Shown here: in pieces, positions 1 to 7,324 of the stretch
Layout: the number at the start of each line of letters is the position of its first letter
Numbering within the stretch: position 1 is the stretch's first letter
DNA from: CBFDBF01 sp050304615
GTDB lineage: Bacteria > Pseudomonadota > Gammaproteobacteria > Chromatiales > Chromatiaceae
Assembly: GCA_050304615.1 (NCBI GenBank)
Contig: JBNLDW010000012.1
Coordinates: 264,446 to 328,445 of the forward strand
DNA length: 64,000 nt
Reading direction: 5' to 3'
Translations under genes and position numbers: made by a program
The notes under the pieces: model-generated
What the model saw: the letters and a program-made list of their open reading frames with translations, nothing else
Told to the model about the DNA's origin: nothing
Database searches by the model: none

Positions 1-210
1 ACTTCAATCACGACGAGCGAATACGCTCGCAAACACCTTCAGGGGAGAAGAATGCGACCTCAACGGCTACAGTTTCCGAGGCATCAGCGTTGTTAAAGGG
101 GGGGGCCCCCTTTTAATCTTAGCCCACCTGCTTAATTCAAAGATAATTTGGCTCTGTCCCCCATTATTTCAGATCTAATGTTTGGGCATCTTAACCCAAG
201 GTACTTATTT

Positions 211-272
211 GCCAATGAATCATGGGTGTCCTATCTTTCACAGCCAATGAATCATGGGTGTCCTATCTTTCA
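211..272. repeat. Tandem duplication, 32-bp unit
   Basis: Two adjacent copies of a 32-bp unit beginning GCCAATGAATCATGGGTGTC lie at 211-242 and 243-272; the second copy lacks only the last two bases. They directly precede the 47-bp element shared with position 2355. The origin is unknown; it may be a slippage product or the edge of an old mobile element. Confidence 0.85.
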
Positions 273-273
273 A

Positions 274-320
274 ACATGCCGCATATTACAATATTCGCGC
301 TTGTCGCATAATCACCTGTT
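274..320 (+). repeat. 47-bp dispersed element, copy A
   Basis: This 47-bp segment is identical at 44 of 47 positions to 2355-2401 and aligns without gaps to 63654-63700 at roughly 33 of 47. All three copies end in CTGTT and sit just upstream of a gene start (330, 2458, 63715) though the three genes are unrelated. The arrangement recalls cassette boundaries, but no complete attC fold can be drawn. Confidence 0.8.
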
Positions 321-329
321 AAGTTTTTA

Positions 330-707
330 ATGAATATGAAACTATTAACAAAAGATGAAGACAAATTGTATCTGCAAGAGCTTAAGGAGCTTTTGGAAGT
401 CAATGGAATTCCGGCGGTTGTACAAGGAGAGAATACTGCCCGTATTTTACCGCCATTCTTTATGTCTCAGGCAGGGTTGTGGGTTTACCTTGATCAACAG
501 TTCGAAGATGCAGTGCATCTTATGATGGACGCCAATCACAAAGTAACTACGGGGATTGATGTAGACGAGTTTTATAAGGCCCAACCGGCCGGAGAGGAGC
601 AGACCAATTTACTAAATAAAGCGCTCATAGATCTAGCGCTATTTGCCATATATATATGTATTGGTATGTTTGTAATTATAAAGTTATTAGAGCTATTATC
701 GACATAA
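330..707 (+). CDS. DUF2007-type membrane-anchored small protein
   Basis: 125 residues. Residues ~5-75 resemble the DUF2007 'putative signal transducing protein' fold: a small alpha/beta domain with the pattern L..NGI.A.V..E and later LWV...Q.EDA. A single hydrophobic helix at ~99-121 near the C-terminus should anchor it in the inner membrane with the N-terminal domain in the cytoplasm. No biochemical role is established for the family. Two ATGs, at 330 and 336, are possible and neither has a clear Shine-Dalgarno sequence. The start lies 10 bp after a dispersed 47-bp element, and the gene stands alone, as cassette-like accessory genes do. Confidence 0.75.
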   Translation: MNMKLLTKDEDKLYLQELKELLEVNGIPAVVQGENTARILPPFFMSQAGLWVYLDQQFEDAVHLMMDANHKVTTGIDVDEFYKAQPAGEEQTNLLNKALIDLALFAIYICIGMFVIIKLLELLST

Positions 708-920
708 CCAGTGGCTTTTGCGGATACTGGCGCTATTGCATGAGAATAGTGGTCTGTACCTGATTATTCGTTCCCAGACCCGACCATGATTTGGCGATAA
801 TTGGGTTCAGAACGCAAATAACACAAATAACGCTAATATTAGAAATTATTGAGTTCCGACCTGAGCTTCTTTTTCGGAACAGGTCTATATTTTGACGATA
901 GAATACTAATCTGACCGGCA

Positions 921-2174
921 ATGCACTCTGTCTTGAATTGTATTCCATGGGTACGCGGCATGTTTTGCGGGCTACTGCTCTGCCTGAGCGTTCCCCTATA
1001 TGCCCAGGAAACGGTCTGGCAGACGCCAGGGGAAAACGGCGTCAGCCAGGTTCATCTCTATTTCTTCTGGTCTTCCACCTGCCCCCACTGCATCAAGGCG
1101 CGGCCAGCCATTGAAGCCATGGCGCATGAGAACCCCTGGCTGGTGCTACATTCGGCGAATATCGTCAACAATCGAGAGCATGCACTTCGGTATCAGGAGA
1201 TGGCCGAATCCCTCGGGCAGAAGGCACGATCGGTACCGGGCTTTTTCGTCTGTGGACAGATGATTGTGGGTTGGGACGATGCAGGTAAAGTCGCCCGACA
1301 CCTGTTACAGACCGCCGCCCAGTGCCGTGATCAGGGAGTGGCCACAAGCCCCGAACCGGAGCTTATGCTGCCGGACGGAGTCCTCGACAAAGACTATTCC
1401 CTGCCACTGTTTACCCTGGTCATCGCCGGGCTGGATGCCTTCAACCCCTGCGCCTTTTTCGTCCTGCTGTTCCTGCTCAGTCTGATGACCAACGCCCGTT
1501 CGCGTTACCGCATGCTACTGGTGGGTGGCACCTTCGTGTTGATCTCAGGGGTAATCTATTTTGTTTTCATGGCAGCCTGGCTGAACCTGTTCCTTCTGGT
1601 CGATACTATAGGCTGGATCAACCTGGCGGCTGGAGTGCTGGCCGTCACCATAGGCCTGTTCGGTATCAAGGACTTCTGGTTCTCTCTGCGTGGCCCCTCC
1701 CTATCCATCCCGCAAAACGCAAAACCTAAACTCTTTAGCCGCATGCGGGATCTAATCTCCACAGACAGCTTACCCGTGCTGCTCCCCAGTACCGTGCTCC
1801 TGGCATTGGTCGCCAACAGTTATGAACTGCTTTGCACGGCTGGCTTCCCCATGGTCTATACCCGCGTATTGACCCTGCGCCAGCTCGAAAACACTGAGTA
1901 CTATCTCTACCTGCTGCTCTACAACATTATCTATATAATTCCGCTACTTCTGATTGTTGTAGCCTTTGTGATCACACTGGGTGGACGCAAGCTGAGCCTG
2001 AATGAAGGCCGATTGTTGAAGCTACTGTCGGGAATAATGATGCTCGGACTGGGCATGGTGCTATTGCTGCAGCCGAACCTGCTCAACAGCCCGTGGACCG
2101 GTGTTGCTCTGCTGGCGCTAGCTGTAGGGACGGCACTACTGGCGCGGATCTGGCTGAAAAACAGACCCCAGTAA
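921..2174 (+). CDS. Thioredoxin-fold / CcdA-DsbD-like membrane fusion protein
   Basis: 417 residues from the first ATG; the ATG at 960 gives a cleaner signal peptide (MFCGLLLCL...YAQE) and may be the true start. After the signal, a thioredoxin-like domain (~40-140) carries a CPHC redox motif at 54-57 and a cis-Pro-type loop (SVPGFFVCG). From ~150 onward the protein is polytopic, with about eight helices and isolated membrane cysteines in FNPCAFF and ELLCTAGFP, as in CcdA/DsbD electron-transfer modules. It probably passes reducing equivalents across the inner membrane to the periplasmic thioredoxin domain; the substrate is unknown. The order of domains is inverted relative to classical DsbD, whose thioredoxin domain is C-terminal. 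It is not in an operon. Confidence 0.8.
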   Translation: MHSVLNCIPWVRGMFCGLLLCLSVPLYAQETVWQTPGENGVSQVHLYFFWSSTCPHCIKARPAIEAMAHENPWLVLHSANIVNNREHALRYQEMAESLGQKARSVPGFFVCGQMIVGWDDAGKVARHLLQTAAQCRDQGVATSPEPELMLPDGVLDKDYSLPLFTLVIAGLDAFNPCAFFVLLFLLSLMTNARSRYRMLLVGGTFVLISGVIYFVFMAAWLNLFLLVDTIGWINLAAGVLAVTIGLFGIKDFWFSLRGPSLSIPQNAKPKLFSRMRDLISTDSLPVLLPSTVLLALVANSYELLCTAGFPMVYTRVLTLRQLENTEYYLYLLLYNIIYIIPLLLIVVAFVITLGGRKLSLNEGRLLKLLSGIMMLGLGMVLLLQPNLLNSPWTGVALLALAVGTALLARIWLKNRPQ

Positions 2175-2354
2175 TTGCCAGTCTGATAGGTGCCTCTAAG
2201 CCAACCAGCTAGGAATCGTCAGAAACAACCACAGGAGGTGCGGCACCATCCATATACGCAAGATGCACCGCGCATAAACTGGCCCAAAGAAGTGATCCAG
2301 CAATCCTTTTTCAATGCCAAATAGTCTGATAATCTCTACAATAAGAATTATTAT

Positions 2355-2401
2355 ACATGCCGCATATTACAATATTTGCGCGTGTCGCATACTCACCTGT
2401 T
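2355..2401 (+). repeat. 47-bp dispersed element, copy B
   Basis: Differs from 274-320 at only three positions. It is followed by CAACCAGGCGG...CGCCGCTTG, a weak GGCG/CGCC hairpin at ~2407-2432, then by the hydrolase start at 2458. The flanking sequence of copies A and B is otherwise unrelated, so the conserved block has sharp edges. Confidence 0.8.
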
Positions 2402-2457
2402 CAACCAGGCGGACACCAAAAAACGCCGCTTGCTTCAACCTTTATACGGATTGAATA

Positions 2458-3129
2458 ATGAAAGTGGTATTAATTCCAGGAATGGATGGTACAGGAACTC
2501 TATTTGCTCCGTTTATTCAGGCAGCACCTACTGGAATTGAAGTTATCTCATTGCCGTTAATTCAAAATCCCGATGCAGGATACGAAGATCAAGCAAAGCA
2601 TGCAGCTGATTGTATAGGTGAGGAGCCAGTTGTCTTGGTGGCTGAATCATATTCAGGGATGGTTGCGTACAGCATGCTGCACAATGACCATCTGAATATT
2701 AAGCATGTCGTATTTGCTGCTAGTTTTATTTCTTGTCCTTCACAACTGGCACTATTAGCAAAGTATCTACCTGTAGCCCTGTTAAAAAGCAGTGTGATTC
2801 CAAAGTATTTGCTGGGCAAGCTCCTATTTGGTCAGTTTTCAACACCAGAACTGATTGCACTTTTCTATAAGTCGCTTAACGATGTGGGCAACGGCATACT
2901 GAAAACAAGGCTTTCTCAGATCGCATCGCTTCCAATTCCGAGAATGCCTATTAATGTGCCATGCTCTTATATACGGCCCAAGGGAGATATTCTGGTATCT
3001 AAAGATGTGATTGGTCACTTTCAACGGCTCTGCCAAAAGCTGGATGTCTACGAGGTTGACGGAACGCATTTTGTTCTTCAAACAAATCCTCATCAATGTT
3101 GGCAAGTGGTTCAGAGTGCACTCGTATAA
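2458..3129 (+). CDS. Alpha/beta hydrolase
   Basis: 223 residues, cytosolic, no signal peptide. It opens with LIPGMDGTGTLF, the oxyanion-loop strand of alpha/beta hydrolases. The nucleophile elbow reads AESYSG (Ser ~63) in place of canonical GxSxG, a variant common in this subfamily. Asp in RPKGD (~179) and His in DGTHF (~202) complete the triad. The substrate cannot be told from sequence. The gene is isolated, lower in GC than the conserved regions, and preceded by a dispersed 47-bp element, which suggests horizontal acquisition. Confidence 0.85.
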   Translation: MKVVLIPGMDGTGTLFAPFIQAAPTGIEVISLPLIQNPDAGYEDQAKHAADCIGEEPVVLVAESYSGMVAYSMLHNDHLNIKHVVFAASFISCPSQLALLAKYLPVALLKSSVIPKYLLGKLLFGQFSTPELIALFYKSLNDVGNGILKTRLSQIASLPIPRMPINVPCSYIRPKGDILVSKDVIGHFQRLCQKLDVYEVDGTHFVLQTNPHQCWQVVQSALV

Positions 3130-3140
3130 CAATCATGCAC

Positions 3141-3255
3141 GTTAGGGTGGGGAGTGTATCCGATCACAGTCCCCTCCCCGCTAGCGGGGACGCCTACAGG
3201 GATGTAGGCGGTAGAGCAACGCAGGAGCAGGTGCCGAGGGTTAGGGTGGGGAGTG
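3141..3255. repeat. Palindromic repeat family, copy R1
   Basis: Holds the family modules GTTAGGGTGGGGAG (twice), CCCCTCCCCGCTAGCGGGG, the hairpin CGCCTACAGGGATGTAGGCG, and AGAGCAACGCAGGAGCAGGTG. The same modules recur at 18358-18584, 21298-21689 and 24110-24470. It lies between the convergent hydrolase and receiver genes, where its hairpins could act as a transcription barrier. Confidence 0.9.
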
Positions 3256-3292
3256 TAAATGGTGCCGAGAATAAAATCATAATTGCCTATCG

Positions 3293-3649
3293 CTACCTAC
3301 CGCATAGGTAATTGATCATATCAAGCAACTGCTCTTTAGGGCACAGCTTAACCAGAAAACCATCCATCCCTACCTCTAAACACCGCTCTCGCATCGCAAT
3401 ATCAGAAGAATAACCCAGGATTGGAAAATAACCGACCTCCTCCCTAATCACCCGCGTTGCCTCAACACCGTCCATAACCGGCATACAGACATCCATGATA
3501 CCTAGGTCATACCCACCCTGCTTTACCTTGGCCAACTCCACCGCCTGCTGCCCATTAAATGCCATGTCATATTCAAATCCCCACTCCTCCATCGTCAACT
3601 CTAGAACCATCTGAATTACATACTGGTCTTCAGCAATCAGAATATTCAC
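3293..3649 (-). CDS. Single-domain response regulator (CheY-like receiver)
   Basis: 118 residues forming one receiver domain with no output domain. The acidic pair is AED at 6-8, the phospho-acceptor Asp lies in GIMDVCMPVMDG (~52), the switch residue is Ser in GYSSD, and the conserved Lys lies in LVKLCP (~102). Stand-alone receivers signal by protein contact, for example with motors or as phosphorelay intermediates. No kinase is adjacent. It is divergent from the XRE regulator at 3768, and the space between them carries a paired 16-bp operator-like inverted repeat. Confidence 0.9.
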   Translation of the reverse strand: MNILIAEDQYVIQMVLELTMEEWGFEYDMAFNGQQAVELAKVKQGGYDLGIMDVCMPVMDGVEATRVIREEVGYFPILGYSSDIAMRERCLEVGMDGFLVKLCPKEQLLDMINYLCGR

Positions 3650-3696
3650 TCAACTCTCCTTGTTGATTGAGATAAAAACTACAGAAATTTCTATCT

Positions 3697-3758
3697 GCTC
3701 CGTTAACAGAGCAATTATGGCCATTATATTTGCCAAAATCAAGCTCTGATAACGGAGC
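3697..3758. promoter_or_regulatory. Paired operator-like repeats between receiver and XRE genes
   Basis: GCTCCGTTAACAGAGC at 3697-3712 is nearly self-complementary, and its reverse complement matches GCTCTGATAACGGAGC at 3743-3758 with one mismatch. Both are followed by AATTA. The 46-bp spacing and the position between divergent starts (3649 and 3768) fit an autoregulatory site for the XRE protein; this link is inferred. Confidence 0.65.
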
Positions 3759-3767
3759 AATTACTAT

Positions 3768-3986
3768 ATGAATACTGTTGGGCCCCAAGTTAGAGAACTG
3801 CGAGAGCAGCAAGAGATGACCCAGAGTCAGCTCGCCGCGCGCTGTAATATCGTGGGGCTGAATATAAGCAGAAGCACCCTGGCTAAAATAGAGTCGCAGG
3901 TGAGGCGCGTTACTGACTCAGAAGCTGTCTTGTTGGCTAAGGCACTAAAGGTAAGTGTGGCTGAGCTGTACGAGATTAAGTGCTAA
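3768..3986 (+). CDS. XRE-family HTH transcriptional regulator
   Basis: 72 residues, essentially a single Cro/C1-type helix-turn-helix domain: REQQEMTQSQLAARC forms helices 1-2, ISRSTLAKIESQ the recognition helix, and LAKALKVSVAELY the closing helices. There is no second domain, so dimerisation must be through the HTH itself. It probably represses its own gene and the divergent receiver through the paired repeats just upstream. Such small XRE proteins are frequent at the edge of defence islands; the island starts 85 bp downstream. Confidence 0.9.
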   Translation: MNTVGPQVRELREQQEMTQSQLAARCNIVGLNISRSTLAKIESQVRRVTDSEAVLLAKALKVSVAELYEIKC

Positions 3987-4027
3987 AAGAGAATCATGGC
4001 ACGTGGTAAATCTGACATATCAAATGG

Positions 4028-4054
4028 AATTAAAGGGCTCTGACCTCTTTAATT
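4028..4054. repeat. Short inverted repeat, REP/RAYT-like
   Basis: AATTAAAG (4028-4035) and CTTTAATT (4047-4054) flank GGCTCTGACCT; the core GGCTCTG[AT]CC recurs at 150-159. Hairpins of this form are typical of REP sequences mobilised by RAYT (Y1-type) transposases. No such transposase is in the window. Confidence 0.6.
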
Positions 4055-4069
4055 GAGTTAACTTAACGA

Positions 4070-5971
4070 ATGAATTTTCTTGAATTTAGGAAATTAGTAT
4101 CTAGTTTGGACATCGGGAAACTATTACCCGACGCGGTCTATTTGCATAAAAGTGCTATCAGTTGTACATCACCACAACTCTGGACACTCACTACTAGTAT
4201 TTCCCAAGTACTCAAAATAGTTGACCGTTCGTGGAATATTGCAAAATACAGCCGCAGAGATTTCAAGATAACACTTTTAAATTATCCAGACTTTGATAAC
4301 TATGCATACCCCGCACTTCATCAAAGTCATACAATAGATCTAGCTAAGTTTTCTTTACGTACTGCTGATTACTCTAAATCAGACAACCCACCTATCCTGC
4401 ACCGCAAAGAAACCTTCGTACTAGACAACTATCCTAACAGAAGCCTTTTCGAAGCGATTACCCATGAGGGTATAGAGATGGGTCTATATGAAAAACCACG
4501 TTCGATTGGCTTTAAACAAAATTGGGAGCGTTTAATCCGCTCCAAAGGCTGCTTTCTAGACGATAAAGGCCGCCTTCATCGTCGCGAAGAACTTGCCACC
4601 ACAACACCTGATGTCGACCTACCTGAATGCTCAATTGAACGACACAAAACCGCGATCGATAGAAATAAACTTTCTGCACCTATGCAAATTCTCGCTCGCC
4701 ACGGATACTTTGATGGAGAATATACCGTACTCGACTATGGTTGTGGGAAAGGTGATGATGTGCGTGAGCTTAATGCCCATGGAATTGATGCCTCCGGATG
4801 GGACCCTGCTCACTACCCAGATGGTGATCTAGAACCGAGCGATATAGTTAATCTCGGGTTTGTCATCAATGTCATAGAGGACATTGAAGAGCGTAGCGAG
4901 ACACTACGACGTGCCTATGAATATGCAAACAAACTGTTGATTGTTTCTGTCATGGTGGCCGGTGAAAGTGTAATAAGTCAGTTCACGCCATATAAAGATG
5001 GAGTGATCACCTCACGTAACACCTTTCAACGCTACTTCACCCAATCTGAGTTTAAGGGGTATGTCGAATCTAACCTAGACGAAAGTACTGTTGCCGTAGG
5101 CCAAGGTATCTTTATTATCTTCAAGGATAAGCTGGAAGAGCAACACTTCCTGCTACAGCGACAACACATTCGGCGTGATTGGAATCAAAAAGTCCAACGT
5201 GAATTAAAAACATCTCAAAAGGTAATAAGCAAGGATCTCATTACCAAGCACCAAGAACTCTTTGATCACTTTTGGGACACAACTCTTGACTTAGGTCGCA
5301 TCCCTGTCAATTCAGAGTTTGCATTCAGCGACCGCATCCGCACCATAGCAGGCTCGCATAAGAAGGCTTTTGATGCACTAGCAAAGCAGCAGGGCAAAGA
5401 GATCTATCTGGAGGCCCAACAGGCCCGTATCAATGACCTACTAGTCTATTTTGCACTAGGTCAATTCGAAAAGCGCAAGCCGTACTCACAGATGCCAGAG
5501 GGGCTAAAGCGGGATATTAAAGCTTTTTTTGGAAACTACAAAGAAGCAGTCGGTGAGGCAACGAGGCTGTTGTTTAGCGTCGGTGATCCCATGGTTATTG
5601 AAGAAAGCTCGAAGAGATCTTATGAGAAGTATCCCATTGGTGAATTCAATGATGGGCATTCTTGGGTGATACCCAAGTTGTTGTTAAACGACCTGCCTCC
5701 TGTATTACGTATTTACATCGGATGTGCCTGCCATATTTATGGTGATCTGGACGACATGCACCTGATCAAAATTCATTTTACTTCTGGCAAGGTGTCATTA
5801 ATGCGATATGACGACTTCGATAAAGACGTGCCTCTGCTGATGCAAAGGATAAAAATAAGAATCCGTGATCTTGATGCGGATTTTTTTGATTATGTTGGCA
5901 ACTATCAACCTGCACCACTTAAAAATAAAGAATTATTCTTCCACAATATTCCACGATGTGTTCAAGCATGA
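4070..5971 (+). CDS. DNA phosphorothioation-associated putative methyltransferase
   Basis: 633 residues. The N-terminal ~150 residues show the family's HKSA and NYPDFDNYAYPAL signature; a Rossmann methyltransferase core follows with SAM motif LDYGCGKGDD (~220-230) and the acidic GWDP segment. The C-terminal half is helical and unassigned. The family is known from the neighbourhood of dnd phosphorothioation genes, but its substrate is not established here. The gene converges on the leftward ssp-like operon and overlaps its last gene by 10 bp, so the two may form one island with coordinated ends. The start at 4070 follows a REP-like hairpin; no strong ribosome binding site is visible. Confidence 0.8.
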   Translation: MNFLEFRKLVSSLDIGKLLPDAVYLHKSAISCTSPQLWTLTTSISQVLKIVDRSWNIAKYSRRDFKITLLNYPDFDNYAYPALHQSHTIDLAKFSLRTADYSKSDNPPILHRKETFVLDNYPNRSLFEAITHEGIEMGLYEKPRSIGFKQNWERLIRSKGCFLDDKGRLHRREELATTTPDVDLPECSIERHKTAIDRNKLSAPMQILARHGYFDGEYTVLDYGCGKGDDVRELNAHGIDASGWDPAHYPDGDLEPSDIVNLGFVINVIEDIEERSETLRRAYEYANKLLIVSVMVAGESVISQFTPYKDGVITSRNTFQRYFTQSEFKGYVESNLDESTVAVGQGIFIIFKDKLEEQHFLLQRQHIRRDWNQKVQRELKTSQKVISKDLITKHQELFDHFWDTTLDLGRIPVNSEFAFSDRIRTIAGSHKKAFDALAKQQGKEIYLEAQQARINDLLVYFALGQFEKRKPYSQMPEGLKRDIKAFFGNYKEAVGEATRLLFSVGDPMVIEESSKRSYEKYPIGEFNDGHSWVIPKLLLNDLPPVLRIYIGCACHIYGDLDDMHLIKIHFTSGKVSLMRYDDFDKDVPLLMQRIKIRIRDLDADFFDYVGNYQPAPLKNKELFFHNIPRCVQA

Positions 5972-6519
5972 ATATTCATTAATCTCATCAGTAATTTCCT
6001 AGTTACCATTGCATCCACCAATGACTTATGCCTATCTTTTTCATCAACTTTAATATTGAATTTATTTAGCATACTATCCAACGTAATTGGATCACATTCT
6101 GCGCATTCTAATGCTTGAAGGTAATAAAATATCGAATGGGTATCAACTAATCGATAGCCAACCTTATTAAATCTCTCTTTTCCATTTAGATGTAATAATT
6201 GTTGTAAAAATGCATAGTCAAAGCCTACATTATGTCCTGCAAGTGTTATTCTATTTGCCGGGAAGCCACCAAAATACGCATCTATTTCCTTATAAGCTCC
6301 CTTTACAGAAATCGCACCCTTTTCCCATTCTTCCCTATACTGCTCGAAGTATGACTTGGCTGTATTGCCCCATTTGATTTCATCATGCCTGATATAAACA
6401 GTGAGTGGTGGATGTACATCATAAAACGGAACAAAGGAAACAGATAAAATCTGATGTTCGAAACAACTAGGGCCACTTGTCTCAACATCGACAACTATTA
6501 ACGCGCCATCGTTAGTCAT
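5962..6519 (-). CDS. DEDDh 3'-5' exonuclease
   Basis: 185 residues. ExoI: VVDVETSG supplies Asp11 and Glu13; ExoII: GHNVGFDYAF at ~92-101; ExoIII: RHKSLVDAM supplies the His (~163) and Asp (~168) of the DEDDh class, as in DnaQ/RNase T. It should degrade DNA or RNA 3'->5' with two metal ions. It is the last gene of the seven-gene leftward operon and overlaps the membrane protein before it by 8 bp, which implies translational coupling. Exonucleases of this class are not part of the described SspBCD-E core, so an accessory defence or processing role is inferred. Confidence 0.88.
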   Translation of the reverse strand: MTNDGALIVVDVETSGPSCFEHQILSVSFVPFYDVHPPLTVYIRHDEIKWGNTAKSYFEQYREEWEKGAISVKGAYKEIDAYFGGFPANRITLAGHNVGFDYAFLQQLLHLNGKERFNKVGYRLVDTHSIFYYLQALECAECDPITLDSMLNKFNIKVDEKDRHKSLVDAMVTRKLLMRLMNIHA

Positions 6520-7270
6520 TTAAATCACCAATTGCCACGCCAACCTCACTAATTACAACATCACCAAAAAGCACCCAATATCTACAGTAGCTTTCGTAAA
6601 ATACATTAGCTACATAATAGCTACCTAGTGAATTAACTGCTATCCACCATGCAAGAACTGGAAATATTGCATGCGCGAAAAATACATATATAAAAGCAGC
6701 CAGATTACTCCAGAATATAATCACAAATATGATTGAAATCGACCTATGGAAGGTATACTTGTTTTGAAAGTTATCGACAAGTGTTGCTTTACCCTGCATA
6801 TACAAGAATGTTTTCGCAAGGAAATAAAAATCCGGCCAACAAATATCAGCCGCTATCTTTAGATCTAATTTAGTAGCTAATTTTACGGCCTGATCCCGCC
6901 ATAAAGTATCAAATGACTTTCTATGGGTTGCGAGCTTTTCATTTTCTCGCAATAACATGAAAAACCTGATTTTGTTAGATTTGATGAAATTTAATTTCCA
7001 AAACGGTAAAACATTAGAAATTCCATTTCGAGATATTGATGATAGGCAGATTCCAATAATAAATGACAGCAGCAAAAAACATATTAATGAATAATAGCTA
7101 TAAGCATTTAAAATAATAATAGCGTCATTTTTCCAGGAAAAATCAAAGCCAGCCACATATAAAACAATGCCAAATGAAAAAGTCACAGCTAAAACTGCTA
7201 TTGCACCAGGCAATAAAATACCAAATAATTCATAATTGATGCTAGTTAAGCGCCTAAAAAACTCATCCAT
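6512..7270 (-). CDS. Polytopic membrane protein, accessory to ssp-like operon
   Basis: 252 residues; not recognised as a named family. Four hydrophobic segments are visible at about 18-40, 58-80, 173-192 and 196-214, with a basic cytoplasmic loop of ~90 residues between helices 2 and 3. There is no signal peptide and no enzymatic motif. It lies 54 bp after the DUF262/DUF1524 gene and overlaps the exonuclease, so it is in the same transcript. A membrane effector or anchor for the exonuclease is a reasonable but untested idea. AT content is above that of the core genes, as for the rest of the island. Confidence 0.7.
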   Translation of the reverse strand: MDEFFRRLTSINYELFGILLPGAIAVLAVTFSFGIVLYVAGFDFSWKNDAIIILNAYSYYSLICFLLLSFIIGICLSSISRNGISNVLPFWKLNFIKSNKIRFFMLLRENEKLATHRKSFDTLWRDQAVKLATKLDLKIAADICWPDFYFLAKTFLYMQGKATLVDNFQNKYTFHRSISIIFVIIFWSNLAAFIYVFFAHAIFPVLAWWIAVNSLGSYYVANVFYESYCRYWVLFGDVVISEVGVAIGDLND

Positions 7271-7324
7271 ATATTTCTCTCCCTTCTATCAAAAACAGGC
7301 AGCCACAAACTATCTAATGGCTTC

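Larger units (their letters stand above)
1..329. other. Intergenic/left-edge region with short repeats
   Basis: No convincing gene is seen here. The stretch holds a G8C5 homopolymer block at 98-110 flanked by AAA and TTTT, a core GGCTCTGTCC at 150-159 of the kind found in REP elements served by RAYT transposases, a tandem duplication at 211-272, and the 47-bp element at 274-320. A 60-codon reading frame at 148-330 crosses the duplication and has no recognisable domain, so it is not called. The first 110 bases could be the tail of a broken gene, but no frame gives a recognisable product. Confidence 0.5.

Noticed and set aside
148..330. 60-codon frame before the DUF2007 gene
   Set aside because: It runs over a tandem duplication and the 47-bp element, has no ribosome site and no recognisable domain.
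733..948. 71-codon minus-strand frame overlapping the start of the thioredoxin-like gene
   Set aside because: No domain, no ribosome site and atypical composition; it overlaps a well-supported gene.
3127..3147. Collapsed integron attC site (TAACAA...GTTAGG) after the hydrolase
   Set aside because: The GTTAGG part belongs to the GTTAGGGTGGGGAG module of the palindromic repeat; no bulged hairpin of attC type can be drawn.
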